Part shown: one piece after another, positions 22,507 to 32,896 of the stretch
How positions within the stretch are numbered: the first letter of the stretch is position 1
Layout: the number at the start of each line of letters is the position of its first letter
Notes under the pieces: generated by a model
What the model was told of the DNA's origin: nothing
What the model saw: only the letters and a program-made list of their open reading frames with translations
Database searches by the model: none
Assembly (NCBI GenBank): GCA_001600635.1
Contig: BCKL01000003.1
Span: 310,001 to 374,000, forward strand
Reading direction: 5' to 3'
DNA from: Leucosporidium creatinivorum
Lineage: Eukaryota; Basidiomycota; Microbotryomycetes; Leucosporidiales; Leucosporidiaceae
DNA length: 64,000 nucleotides
Translations under genes and position numbers: made by a program

Positions 22507-24372
22507 ATGTCCAACGCACCAGCCGACATCAAGCTGCCCATGTTCTCGGAGAACGACGACCCCATGTCCAACAAGAGCTTGTTGGGCGAGCGGGACACGG
22601 CGCCGCCAACGAACGCTACCTCGGCCGTCGAGCCACCAAAGAAGATGTGGCCTGGTACGTCCTGATCCACCTCCCCTTGCTGTCGTACAGCCCAGCGCGT
22701 CGTAACCACCTCAATCGCTAACCTTGTCGCCAACCCGCCTCTTTCGCCTCCCTCTCCTCCTCGCTCCTCATCCTCTCGCTGGCTCCGTTTCTCGGCAATG
22801 TGCAATCAGGCTACATCATCATGGTCTGGATCGCCCTCTCTTCGTCGGTCATCCTCCAGAACGCCTACATTCTCAACAAGCTCGAATTCAAGTTCCCCAT
22901 CTTCCTCACCACTTTCCATCTCGTCTACGCGACCATTGGCGTGCGCATCCTCGCTCGCACCACCCACTTGCTTGATGGACTCAAGGATGCGCAGATGACT
23001 TGGGACCGGTGAGCTTCGAATGCCTGCTTACAGCTCGTCGAGGAGAGCAAGGCGGCTAACGCTCTCATCGGCAGCTACATCCGCAACATTGTGCCCATTG
23101 GAGCCCTCTTCTCGGCCTCGCTCGTCTTCTCCAACCTCGCCTACATCACCCTCTCCGTCTCCTTCATCCAAATGTTCGTCGCGTCGTCGTCCTGTAGCTC
23201 CGCCGCCTCACGCCGTCTTCTCGCCTAACGGCTGAAGTGCGGGGTGGTAGTAGTCGAGGAGTATCGTTCGAGGGTGACAGGACAGCATAGCTGACTCTTC
23301 TGCGGTCTCGGCACATCATCACAAACAGGCTCAAGGCGTTCACTTCGGTCGCCGTGCTCGGAATGTCGGTCCTCGCCGGCCTTGAGAAGATGAACCCTCG
23401 CACTTTCATCATCGTCATTGCCATTTCGTGAGTCTACCTGTTTCCAGCTAGTAGGAACGCGCAAGCTGACCTTGTAACTCTTTACAGCTCCGGAGGTTCG
23501 TCGCTTCCTCCTCTTCGGCGATTCTCATCCCCGCGAAAGCTGACCTGCTCTTGCTCATGCAACAGTCGCCCTCGCTTCCTACGGAGAGATCAACTTTGTC
23601 ATGAGTGGATTCGTCTACCAGTCGCTCGGTATTGCCTTCGAGGCCGCCCGTCTCGTCGCTATTCAGAAGCTCCTCACCGGCCTCAAGCTTACCCCTCTTG
23701 TCGCCCTCTACAACTTCGCTCCCGTACGCCCCACTCTTCGACGATTCACCCGCACTTTTACCGCGACGGATGAGTGCTAACTGTCCTCCCCTCTTTGTCA
23801 GGTCTGCGCCCTCCTCAACTCGATGCTCATCCCCTTCTTCGAGGGCTCCGCTCCCTTCCACGAGGTGCTCGACAAGGTCGGACTCCCCTTCCTCGTCGTC
23901 AACGCCTCGACCGCCTTCCTCCTCAACGTCGCCGTCGTCTTCCTCATCGGCTCAGCTAGCTCCCTCGTCCTCACCCTTTCCGTGAGTCGTCAGTACTTTG
24001 CCTCAGATCTCGCACGGAGCTCACCTCCTTCTCTGTACCTTCTCTGTACAGGGTGTAATCAAAGACATCCTCCTCGTTGGCGGAAGTGTTCTCATCATGG
24101 GATCGACTGTGAGTTGTCGTCTCATCCGACCCCGGCGGAGCTTCTCGCTGACCTTCCCTTATATCTACAGGTCACCTTCACCCAAATGCTTGGATACTCG
24201 ATCGCTCTTGGCGGTCTTGTCGTCTTCAAGACCAAGCAGGTACGTTCTTGGCTCCCTCTCTCGCTCGCTGTCGAGCCGAGCCGAGCGAAAGCTGACGCTT
24301 TTCGCATTTCCCCATCTGCAGGAGATTGTCGACCAGCACATCCTCAAGATCCGCTCGCTTCTCAGTCGCTAA
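22507..24372 (+). CDS. TPT/DMT-superfamily sugar-phosphate or nucleotide-sugar transporter
   Basis: Ten exons from 22507-22654 to 24322-24372; 355 residues. Hydrophilic N-terminus of about 50 residues, then ten predicted TM segments starting GYIIMVWIALSSSVILQNAYILN, followed by FPIFLTTFHLVYATIGVRIL, YIRNIVPIGALFSASLVFSN, AYITLSVSFIQMLKAF and VALASYGEINFVMSGFV. These are the hallmark repeats of the triose-phosphate-transporter (TPT) family: N after the first TM, FxxPxxLTxxH and the SVxFxQxxKA motif. Second-half block IKDILLVGGSVLIMG is also typical. Probably Golgi or ER; the substrate is not readable from the sequence. Exon 5 is only eight bases (23488-23495). The long intron 22655-22809 uses an acceptor that keeps frame; the branch-like CGCTAACC lies far upstream. 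Confidence 0.88.
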
Positions 24373-24757
24373 GCGGTTGTTGTCGAGTGTCTCGAGCCAG
24401 ATCTGCTGGACGAGAGGAGGGGGATTGGCGAAGGGGACGGAGGAGAAACGATAGACTGAGGGGAAAGGAAGAGCGGCGGAGGAGAAGAGTACATCGGACG
24501 AGGGGTAGCTCGTCCTGCTGTAGTGTGTGTGCTTACTTTATTATTAGCTGGAGACAGCACACGCCCACCATTTTAGTTTCCCCTTTCCTCCATCTGCCCA
24601 ATCCATCTACATGCTTATAACGCTTAGACAGACAGCTTTGTAGTGAGACTGAGTAGTTCTCTAGGTCAAGAGAGAAGGTCCAGCAGCTCATACATTTCAG
24701 TGAACCGACCCTCGGCGCTCGTTCCTTCGCCGAAGTCGGCTCTTTGCGAGTCCTGTC
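24373..24757. other. 3' region of the transporter gene
   Basis: 385 bases without a recognisable gene, between the transporter stop and the beginning of a duplicated segment. Confidence 0.35.
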
Positions 24758-25190
24758 CTGCTGTCCTACAGCGTGTCGAGTCGAAGTCGAATTGGGCGAG
24801 CAAGCGTGATGGGCGAAGACAAGCAGGATCTCGGCGTGTATCGAAGTCTAATCGAGACCGAATAGAGGTTGGCTGGATTGCGATCCTAATTAGGACTTTG
24901 ACGCTTGTCCCAAGTCGAAAAGGGCGGCGACGACGAGAAATTCGCTTCTCTTCTCTAACCAACTCGCTAACAGTTTCTCCTCGCCGACCTCCTTCCTTTG
25001 CCCCTCCGACTTACCTTTCCTTACTATCCATTACTACCTTCCAAATGGTCGAAGCAAAGCAGCGCGTGCGTACCTCACTACATTCCTCCTCCCCATCGCT
25101 TCTGCACCTTTAGAGCCACCCAACCAGCCACCTCCCAGCTGGCTCCGCTCGCTGAGCGGTCTGGCGCTGAATCCCAGCGCCGAGAGGTCG
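24758..25190 (+). repeat. Partial duplicate of the HMG-gene promoter and first exon
   Basis: From CCTGCTGTCCTACAG to GCGCCGAGAGGTCG this matches 58011-58442 in the same orientation with scattered substitutions. It includes the promoter, the start ATG at 25045 with MVEAKQR in place of MAEAKQR, the GTGCGT donor and the front of intron 1. The HMG gene body is missing, so it is a dead 5' copy with a possibly working promoter. Confidence 0.9.
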
Positions 25191-28100
25191 ACTCGCGCTT
25201 GCTGGCGCTGCTGGAGCGAGAGCAAGGAGACGACTTGCAATGGCGGAGTGAGCTGCTTCTGTAGACGTTGGTGACGCGAAGCTGGGCCGGATCGCGAAGA
25301 AGTTGCAAGCAGCTTGGACGAGCGGACCTCGGCGATGATTTGGCTGAGCCGGGGAGCGGCTGGGGCCGATCCTCCCTCCTTGAAAGGATGAGAGAGACCA
25401 GACCAGAAAGATTACATACATATCGACGTAATAAACACATGCTACAGAGCATCGCTACCGGCCGACGAACCTCGTCCTTCCTTCGCTGACCCTGCCCGCT
25501 CCAGCCGCCTGAGCGTATCTACACTGCTCCACGAGGTCATATCAGGCCAACGTCAACGCTTGACGTCGTGAGCTCGTCTCTAAGGAGTCGGAGAAGCGAA
25601 GGAAGACGGCGGCGGCGTGAAGAGTGTGTCGAAAGGAGCGGCGAGGGAGGAGCAAGGAAGAGTTAGCCGAGGTCTAGACAGCTCAAGACATAGGTGAACG
25701 CTCACCTGATACTCACGAAGACCTGATTGCCGTCCCCAAGCCTTCTGACATTGCTCACACCGCCAAGCCGAAGGAGGAGGTGGTCGGGAGACAGGGAGCG
25801 GCTGAGGCGGCGGCGGGGCAGGAGGACTGATGGTGAGCACCGAGAGTCTCTCGGTGAGGTGTGCAGCAGTGGGCGAGCTCGGTGGACTTGAGCTGGTAGC
25901 GACAAGAGCCATGGTTCAATGGGCCGATCGAGGCGAACGGAGAGTCGGCGGCGGAGAGGCTTGAACTTGTAGATGCTGCTGGCTGAGCTGTGAAAGCTGG
26001 GCCTAGGGTAAGAGATACTCGTGATGCAGCTGATCCGCCGGCTGTAGTCGGATGGGTAGCCACGGAGGAAAGAGGCGAGATGACGGCGAGGAGAAGAGCG
26101 GCGGCGCAGGGAGTTAGGCTGCTGAGGAGTGACGAGGTGGTGAGCTTGCTGGAAGTGCAGGGGAGCTATGAAGAACTCGCCTGTAGCAGAAGCCGAATGA
26201 GCCGAAGATGAGGCGAGAAGAAGAGAGGCGAGACTTGGTCATGAGCTNGTGAGCCGAAGCGTCAACAGCTCGTCTCGCTCCTGCCCTTGGCTTCCTTCGT
26301 CTGCGGTCGGCGCCCGCTTCTTCTCGTCAACCAGCTGCCTGTACCGCTCAACAGCTCCCACCGCTGCTCAACTACAGCTCAGTAAGCTCTGCGCCGCCTC
26401 TCCATCCCCACCGCTCGCCCATTCCGCCTATGAAAGATCGCCCGAGCTCTGCTGGAGCCATCGAAAGCCAGCAACATCGGCTGCTCGTATGAGCTGAAGA
26501 AGCGATTCGAGCTCTTGACGAGCGAGAAAGATTGGTAGGGTGGTAAAGGTGGAGGTTGAGCCTGGGAACGAGGTGAGCGCGGTCGCTACAGATGCGTCGC
26601 TCCGGCGGGACGCGAGGGAGCCGTTGCATCGCTCTGGCTCGTCGACGGCGCGGCGAGGCTGGCATCTGCTGAGAAGCGAGTGGCGAGTGGNGGAGGGTGC
26701 ATTGAATGGTGCTCGTCGGTGAGGGGAGGGCGCGGCGAAGCTCGGTCGGCCGTCGCTGGCGGCAGCGGAGCTCGTTCATTCGCTGAGCTGGGTACAAGTG
26801 GACGAGGGAGGATTGGGGAGGCGTTGAAGATTGCTGAATTGTCAGCTAAAAGATGTCTACGCCCTGTGCGGCGAGCCTGCGCCTCGGAGAGACCACCTTC
26901 GGCGCGCTGCNCCGACCCAGACCGCCCGGTTCGGCTGCTGACGCTCTCACCCGCCTATAGCAGTCTCCTAGGGCCGACAGCGGTGCTCAGGGTTTCAAGG
27001 CGTTTCGCTCAGGCGTGGTGGAGACTTCGAGCATGCGTTTCGTCGGCTTCTGCGAAGGCAGGAAGAGCCGAAGCGATCAGCTTGCGCCCTCTCCTCTCTC
27101 TCATCGTTCAGCTCCAGCACTCACCTCGAAGCTCTTCTGGTCGGTAAGTGCTCGGCAACATTGCAAGATGTGCGGCGGCGAGCTTTGGACCAGGCTGACC
27201 CTTGCCTGTGCCCGCAGGCCAGCTTCATCTCGCCTCCTCCTCGTCGCCGTCTCATCCACCCTTTCCAACAGCGCTCAGCTTGACCTCATCTACGAGTCCA
27301 GCACTTCGTCTCGAACCAAAGGACGTCCTCGCCACTCAATAGCTACCTCAGTAGACCGCTGGTGGTCTCGTTCGCATGCCATCCTCCTCGACCGCTGCTC
27401 CTCGTCGGCGCTCCTTGACAGCAATGGACACCTCGGGAACAGCTACTGCAAGTCATTCGGCACCTGCGAGAATGTTGGGAGAAGTGGTGAGTCGGTGCTC
27501 GGGAAGGTGGCGAGGTGTGTTGAAGCGACTAACCCATTTATCTCGAATGCCCAGGAGGAACATGGCCCTCGGCAAAGAGCGAGTAACTGAGGTGAGTGGC
27601 GAGCTGCATGAGGGATGAGGAGACGATTNGAGAAGATGGTCGCGACGAGCGCAAAGGCTACAGCTCGGCTTCTCGGAGCATGAGCGCCCGTCGGCGTCCT
27701 CACGGGGCGAAGCTCGAGGGCGTCGTTGCCTGCAGAAGGCTCGGGCTCTGGCCAGAGAGGAGCCGAGCTGAGGGATGAAATGATGAGTTGGAGGAGAAGG
27801 AGGGAAAGGGCGATTTGGCTCACCTTCGGAGGGGGAGCGGGAGCTAACAAGCACTTGCATCCCCCTCATCGCAGGCTCCACCGCCGCGCTGCTCGGTCGG
27901 CGGCCATCCTATCCCTCCCAGAGGCACCTTCAACGGCCTTCTCTGCCATCTACGACCTTTCTCGATCCCCTCATTGTCAGCTTCCGTCGTCTCGGCGATT
28001 CCTACTCCAAGGATCGTTCAGANCCCTCGACAGCTCTCCGTCGCCCTACACCTCAGCAGGACATCCTCCCACCCTCCAGCTACCCAGCAGCAGCTCAGCA

Positions 28101-29286
28101 CATCACGGCCGTTAGCGCTAGCGTGCTCACTCCCTCATACGCCGCCCCTCGACGCCTCATACCCCTTCGCGCATCTCCAACGACGGCGATCTCGTCGTCT
28201 CCCCTCTCCTACACCAAGGCTCCCTGGCAACTCTCGGTCGGCCAGGGCAGGGATACTGGGAGGTGCAGGGAGTAGCCCGTTGGCTCTCTGGCTCGTCACG
28301 ACCTTCTTTGCTGGACCGGGAGGGGAGGGCAAGNGGACGGCGACTCGCTCAACTCGAGGGCGANAGGATTGTAGCGAGATGAGGGTCGAGGCGATTCGCT
28401 GAGGTGTAGAGCAAGTGAGCCGTCACCTCTTCTTACTCACTCACTCCCACCGAGGCTGATCCGCTCCTTCCTTCCAGTACATCGCCGTCGCCGACCGTCC
28501 ACCTTCACGCTCTGAAACCCTCCCTTCTCGGCTTCAAGGGTATCTTCATCTCTTCAGATCCTTGCCTCGCCCTGCACCCCACTGACTAGACGTCTCTCTG
28601 CAGCCTTCTGCTCCTGCTCGCCCCTCCCAACTCCTCGATGTCCCCTCCTCCACTGCTGAGGCGGCTCCCTCGCCGTCGGCTTTCCAATCCTCACCGACTA
28701 CAGCTCGAGAACAGACGGCACCTCAGGAGCATCTCGCACTGCGTAGCAGGCGTGCGTTGACGTTGTACCGACGACCCAATTTGTGGGCTTCGAAGAGGAT
28801 GGCAAGGTGCTCGAGCTCGGATGCGTCCCCTTGATGGTGGCCGTGGTGAGGACCAGCGGGATGCTTTGCAGATGGCTGTAGATGATGACGAGCTACACCA
28901 GGTGAGTCCTTTGACCTCCACTGATGACCTTCGGCGTAGGCTGACGANCAACTCGACGAGCAGGAGGATGGCAAGGAGAGGCCGTTGGAGCTCTCTCCTT
29001 CCTCCACAACCGAGCCACATTCTCATCTCAATCGTCGTGGGCAGATCTGTAGGTCTGTGTTACCGGATCGTCCGCTCCTGCTTGCTCACNCTCTCTCCAT
29101 TTCGCAGTCGCCATCAGCTCGCCGCTCGCGGTTCTCCGAGATCTGGAGCCTCAGCTGCTCGCAGGTGGTGAGTGATGAACCTGCAGGGAGAAAAAAGTCT
29201 CCAGCTGACCCTTCACTGCTACAGGCTGCTACCCACGCCCTTACTCCCTTTGATCCCGCCAAGCCCCTCCCATCTCATCTCCCGCC
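25191..29286. other. Gene-poor region with coding-like scraps and isolated N bases
   Basis: About 4.1 kb in which I cannot build a gene. Isolated N bases occur near 26247, 26691, 26911, 27629, 28022, 28334, 28364, 28948 and 29090. There are splice-like sites (for example GTAAGT near 27143 with a matching CAG near 27226, and GTGAGT near 27484) and short coding-like pieces, including a (-) frame at 25580-25912 with WRCEQCQKAWGRQSGLRE, which resembles half of a zinc finger. Frames break between pieces. The most economical reading is one or more decayed multi-exon host genes in a duplicated region. No reverse transcriptase, integrase, transposase or terminal repeat was recognised. Confidence 0.4.
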
Positions 29287-30495
29287 ATGCCCTCCCGCTC
29301 GCTCGCCTCNCGNCTACCCTTCGACNTCCTCTTTNACATCTNCCAACACGTCCANGGCCTCGCTTTCGAGGATCGCGGCGAGTACCTCCACAGCGGTCGA
29401 CTCGTCGGCTGGGACTCGCATGAGGAGCTTCGCTCGATGCCGCTCGTCTGTCGCGGTTGGGAGGAGGCGGCCGTCGCCGCGCTCTACCAGTCCGTAGCGC
29501 TCGACAGCGGCAAGGCAGCTGTGCGATTCCGCGCTACGGTACAGCTGAGGCCAGAGCGGGCACAGCTGGTGCGCTGGAACGCCGTCGGCGTAGGCGAGGA
29601 GCAGGAGGAGGGCGAGAAAGGCGATGGGAAGGGCAACACTAGCCTTGGCCGGCAAGAAGCGTCGAGGGCAATGACAGCCGTCTTGAGGATACTACCAAGC
29701 GTCAAGCATCTCCTCTTACGCCCTTTGGATTCAGCGGCGCGGCCCGACCTCCTCGTCTTCTTCGCTCGATGCCGCCTCAAGTCAATCGTTCTCATCGCGC
29801 GCGACATACCCGACGCTGCAGGGTGGCAGGGTATCCTCCATGTGGAAGACGCTGAGCTCGTGCTCGACGGGCTGGAGCGGCTAGACGTCGACGTTTGGCG
29901 CTCGGCGAATCGACAAACCGAGTCCTCGCCATACCTTCTCCCTCTCCCTCCTCGCCTTTCCCTCACCCACCTCTGCCTCGACGCCGACTACACATCCGAC
30001 CTCACCTACAGCCTCATCTGTCCGACCCTCACCCACCTCCAACTCTACTTTGAGCATCTTCGCCCTGCCGCCGAAGCCGCTCTCGCCATCGCCAAAGCTC
30101 CCGCTCTTCGCCATCTCCACTACATCTGCAACCCTCCCATTGACATACTCACGCGCGACTACGACAAGCAAGCCACGCCAGTCCTCGATCTCCTTCTCCC
30201 TTCCCTTCACCATCTCGAAACCCTTGTCGTCTCGGCAACCGACATTTCGCCCGCTTTCCTTCGCCTTCTGCCGCCCAAGCTTTGCCATGTCACCACCCAG
30301 ACCTGCAGCAACTTAGATTCGGCACGGCTGAGCACCATGCTCGACATCCTTCGCGATCCTTCGGTCGAGACGAGGAGCTTGAGGCGGTTGACCTTCTGCG
30401 ACGGGGCCGAGCGGTGGAAACGGCAGGCGCGGGAGATGGAGGAGGTGTGTGCGAGTCGAGGAATCTGCTTTGAGATTGTTGCAGATGGTGAGTAG
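29287..30495 (+). CDS. F-box-like protein with leucine-rich C-terminal part
   Basis: Intronless, 402 residues. LPFDxLFxIxQHV near residue 10 and SMPLVCRGWEEAAVAALYQSV near residue 50 form the F-box pattern (LPxELLxxIxxHL ... xxLVCRxWxxxAxxxLYxxV), separated by a longer loop than usual. The rest has Leu-rich segments spaced like irregular repeats (VKHLLLRPL, LERLDVDVW, LSLTHLCLDA, LTHLQLYFEHL, LRHLHYICN, LHHLETLVVSATDIS). It probably recruits a substrate to an SCF ubiquitin ligase; the substrate is unknown. Six N bases fall in the first 25 codons, which suggests that another, slightly different copy exists and was merged in the assembly. Fungal basidiomycetes carry large families of such genes. 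The start ATG follows a CTACAG acceptor-like site, so a 5' UTR intron is possible. Confidence 0.75.
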   Translation: MPSRSLAXXLPFDXLFXIXQHVXGLAFEDRGEYLHSGRLVGWDSHEELRSMPLVCRGWEEAAVAALYQSVALDSGKAAVRFRATVQLRPERAQLVRWNAVGVGEEQEEGEKGDGKGNTSLGRQEASRAMTAVLRILPSVKHLLLRPLDSAARPDLLVFFARCRLKSIVLIARDIPDAAGWQGILHVEDAELVLDGLERLDVDVWRSANRQTESSPYLLPLPPRLSLTHLCLDADYTSDLTYSLICPTLTHLQLYFEHLRPAAEAALAIAKAPALRHLHYICNPPIDILTRDYDKQATPVLDLLLPSLHHLETLVVSATDISPAFLRLLPPKLCHVTTQTCSNLDSARLSTMLDILRDPSVETRSLRRLTFCDGAERWKRQAREMEEVCASRGICFEIVADGE

Positions 30496-32285
30496 GAGGG
30501 TTGAGTGAGGTTCAGCAGTGGAAGGGACGACGGCGAGGACAGGTGACGAGGCCGAGAGCGAGGTTTCGCGGTGCTTGTGTGGTAGCAGAGAGTGAGCAAA
30601 GAAAGCAAGCGTTCAAACTGTGACCCTGGAGTGGAATAAGTAACAGAGAGGCTTGCAAAACGACCACATCGTCCTCCCTGCGAAGCGAGGAAGGGGATAG
30701 GGCGACTGCTCGGCTCGGTCGAGACTAGTCCTGATGAGCTGCAGAAGGGCACAGACTCCCTAAGCAGCTCGAAATGAACTTTCATAGCTCTCAAATATCT
30801 CCCTGCACCTCATCAGCTAGCAGCGGCGAAGCGAGCAGGTCCGAGCTCCGAGCTCAGCGCTCAGCAGCAGCTCGCGAGCCAAATCGAGCTCGTCTCGGCC
30901 TCTCGCTTCTTTCTCTCTTGCCACATCCTCCTGGAGTGGTCGTTGCGTGTAGCATCCACAAGCTTGGTGCTCTCGCTTGCGTGAGTGCAGGCCTTCTGTA
31001 AAAGGGCTCTGCCACCTGGATCAAGGCCCGACTCTTCCTCGCGTGAAGTGCTCGTTGACCTCCAACTCTCTCAGCGAAGGAATCGCAGAGCAGTTGCTCC
31101 CGCTCTTGTAGCGCTTGGGAGTCAATCTCACTCACGCTCCTGGGACGACCGCTTCAAGCCTCCCAACAGCTCTCGCAGCCTGCTCCTCGCTGAGCAGGCT
31201 CGAACTGAGACTGAGCGCCCGAGGAGCTCGCTGCCATCTGCTCCTCCTTAGCGATGGGAAGACCGCTATAGTCCCCCTACTCGAACCTAGTCTCGCCATA
31301 GACAGCTCAAGGGTGTTTGCTGCTCGTCAGCTGCACGCTTTTGCAACGAGGGGCAGCGAGCAAGTGCTCCTCGCCCTTAAGCGTCGACGGGAGGCGCGCT
31401 ACAAGTTCTCCCATGCAGCCGAGTCTGCTCCACAAGGCTCCGGCACATTTGGCTGCTCAGACGACCGGAACAGGTGTAAGCAGGCCGCTTCTCTCTCTCC
31501 CTTGTCGGCTCCCGTTCGCTCGGGGCGGTTGAGCAGCGCTTTGCTCCCTTCGCAAGCCGAACTCTGGCTCTGCGTACGGGTCAGAGGTACTATGTATCTG
31601 CTTCCATCGTCGGCAGGTGGAGGAAATGGCCTCAAGAGTGAGGGGAAGCTTAGCTCGGCGCTTGGGGTGGAGCGAGGAGCGCGACGGGAAGCTCGTCAGG
31701 CCTCTGTGTTGCTCTACACATCACCTGAAGGGGGGACAATACGGAACAAGATGGCTCGGACTCAGACCTCGGACTCAGACAAGCAAGCTGCAAGCTGAGC
31801 AGACGATCAGACTGCTAGCCGAAGCGGGCGATAGGGCGCTCGGCGATGAATCGGAAGGGCGAAGGGGTGGTCGAAGGTAGGTGAGAGTTCTTGAAGGAGT
31901 CGATGATGTCCAAACTGCCTCCAATTAGCCCTTCCTGCTCCAAAGGAGTGAGAGGCTTGCAACAGAAGTGGCCTGACGAACCTCGGCGCTCACTGCTCGG
32001 CGGTGGCGCCGGCTCGTAAGCTTGACTACCATCCGTGCAGCCCCTCCTGCCGGATGTAGGCTCGTGAAGGGTGGAAGGACCGCTGTGCAGAGGCTCAGCT
32101 GTTGTAGGGAGCACAAAGTGCCACCCAAATTTGTTTCCTGACCTCAGCACCACATAACGATCCGCTGGACTCGCCCGCCTGGACTCCGCCGCTCGGAGCG
32201 GATGCTTTCAGCGTTGGCAGAGCTGGAGAGCTGGCCGGGAGTGCTGCACGGTAAGAAGAGGTACAGATAGGCCGATTCTACTGGA
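30496..32285. other. Unresolved stretch between the F-box gene and a dispersed repeat
   Basis: 1.8 kb with overlapping open frames on both strands (longest (+) at 31115-31798) but no family motif and no frame that continues across plausible introns. A coding-like exon may lie just right of the AG at about 32143 (HHITIRWTRPPG onward), suggesting the gene fragment described at 32286 once reached further left. Confidence 0.3.
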
Positions 32286-32733
32286 CAGCGGTGTGTAGGT
32301 GATCGTGCAGCGCCAGACAATGCGAAGCGAGCTCGGCGAGGACGGGCAGGGCACCTGGGCGGTTCGGCAGAAGTATGAGGGGATTGAGGGGCCATGTGAC
32401 GGCGAACAGCTCNTGTACAGGCGGNACCTTACCTGCTAGCGTATATCGGATAGTCCATCGAACTTCTTCGGGCTACAGAGAGAGGTGCTCGTGAACTCGG
32501 CGCTCGTCGATGGGAAGGACGTCGAGAGTCTTGAGGGCATGCGAGCAGCTCCTGCTTCGGGTGATACCTCGAAATCTTACCAAACAGGCGATGTAGAGAA
32601 AGCCACACTCTCTGCAGCCGAGAAAGATGCCGCTCGAAAGTCTCTCCTGGTGGACAGCCCCGAGTGACTCTTCGGCGATTGTTCGCGATAGTCAGATTAA
32701 TCACCGACTGAGGACACGGCAGGGAGCGCTTGG
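32286..32733 (+). repeat. Dispersed duplication, copy A (inverted copy at the right edge)
   Basis: Reverse complement of 63553-64000 over 448 bases with only a few differences; the match runs to the window edge, so the full repeat may be longer. N bases at 32413 and 32425 mirror those at 63873 and 63861. The match stops at 32733 just after TCACCGACTGAGGACACGG. Confidence 0.9.
32303..32667 (+). pseudogene. 3' end fragment of an unidentified gene, copy A
   Basis: Two exon-like pieces: one up to about 32424 reading QRQTMRSELGEDGQGTWAVR and ending GEQLxYRR, then, after an apparent intron ending in GGGCTACAG (near 32477), REVLVNSALVDGKDVESLEG through DTSKSYQTGDVEKATLS to a stop at 32665-32667. 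Charged, non-repetitive composition and conservation in both copies argue that it is real coding sequence. I do not recognise the family. Upstream sequence does not join in a single frame, so I call this copy a fragment. Confidence 0.45.
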
Positions 32734-32896
32734 ACTACAATTCAAAAATTATGAAACAGACCGCTGAGGTGATGACAGTCATTCTCAGTGTCCCGTAGCG
32801 GCCTACAGCTCAGATGTAAGGGCTCGGCGAAGCTGGTTCGCGTTCGTGATCGCTCCCGAGTCGACCAAAAATCAGCTCATCTATGCGCACTGTATG

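Noticed and set aside
25191-32896. Possible transposon or retroelement
   Set aside because: No reverse transcriptase, integrase, transposase or helicase motif, no terminal repeats and no target duplication seen; gene-fragment duplication explains the data better.
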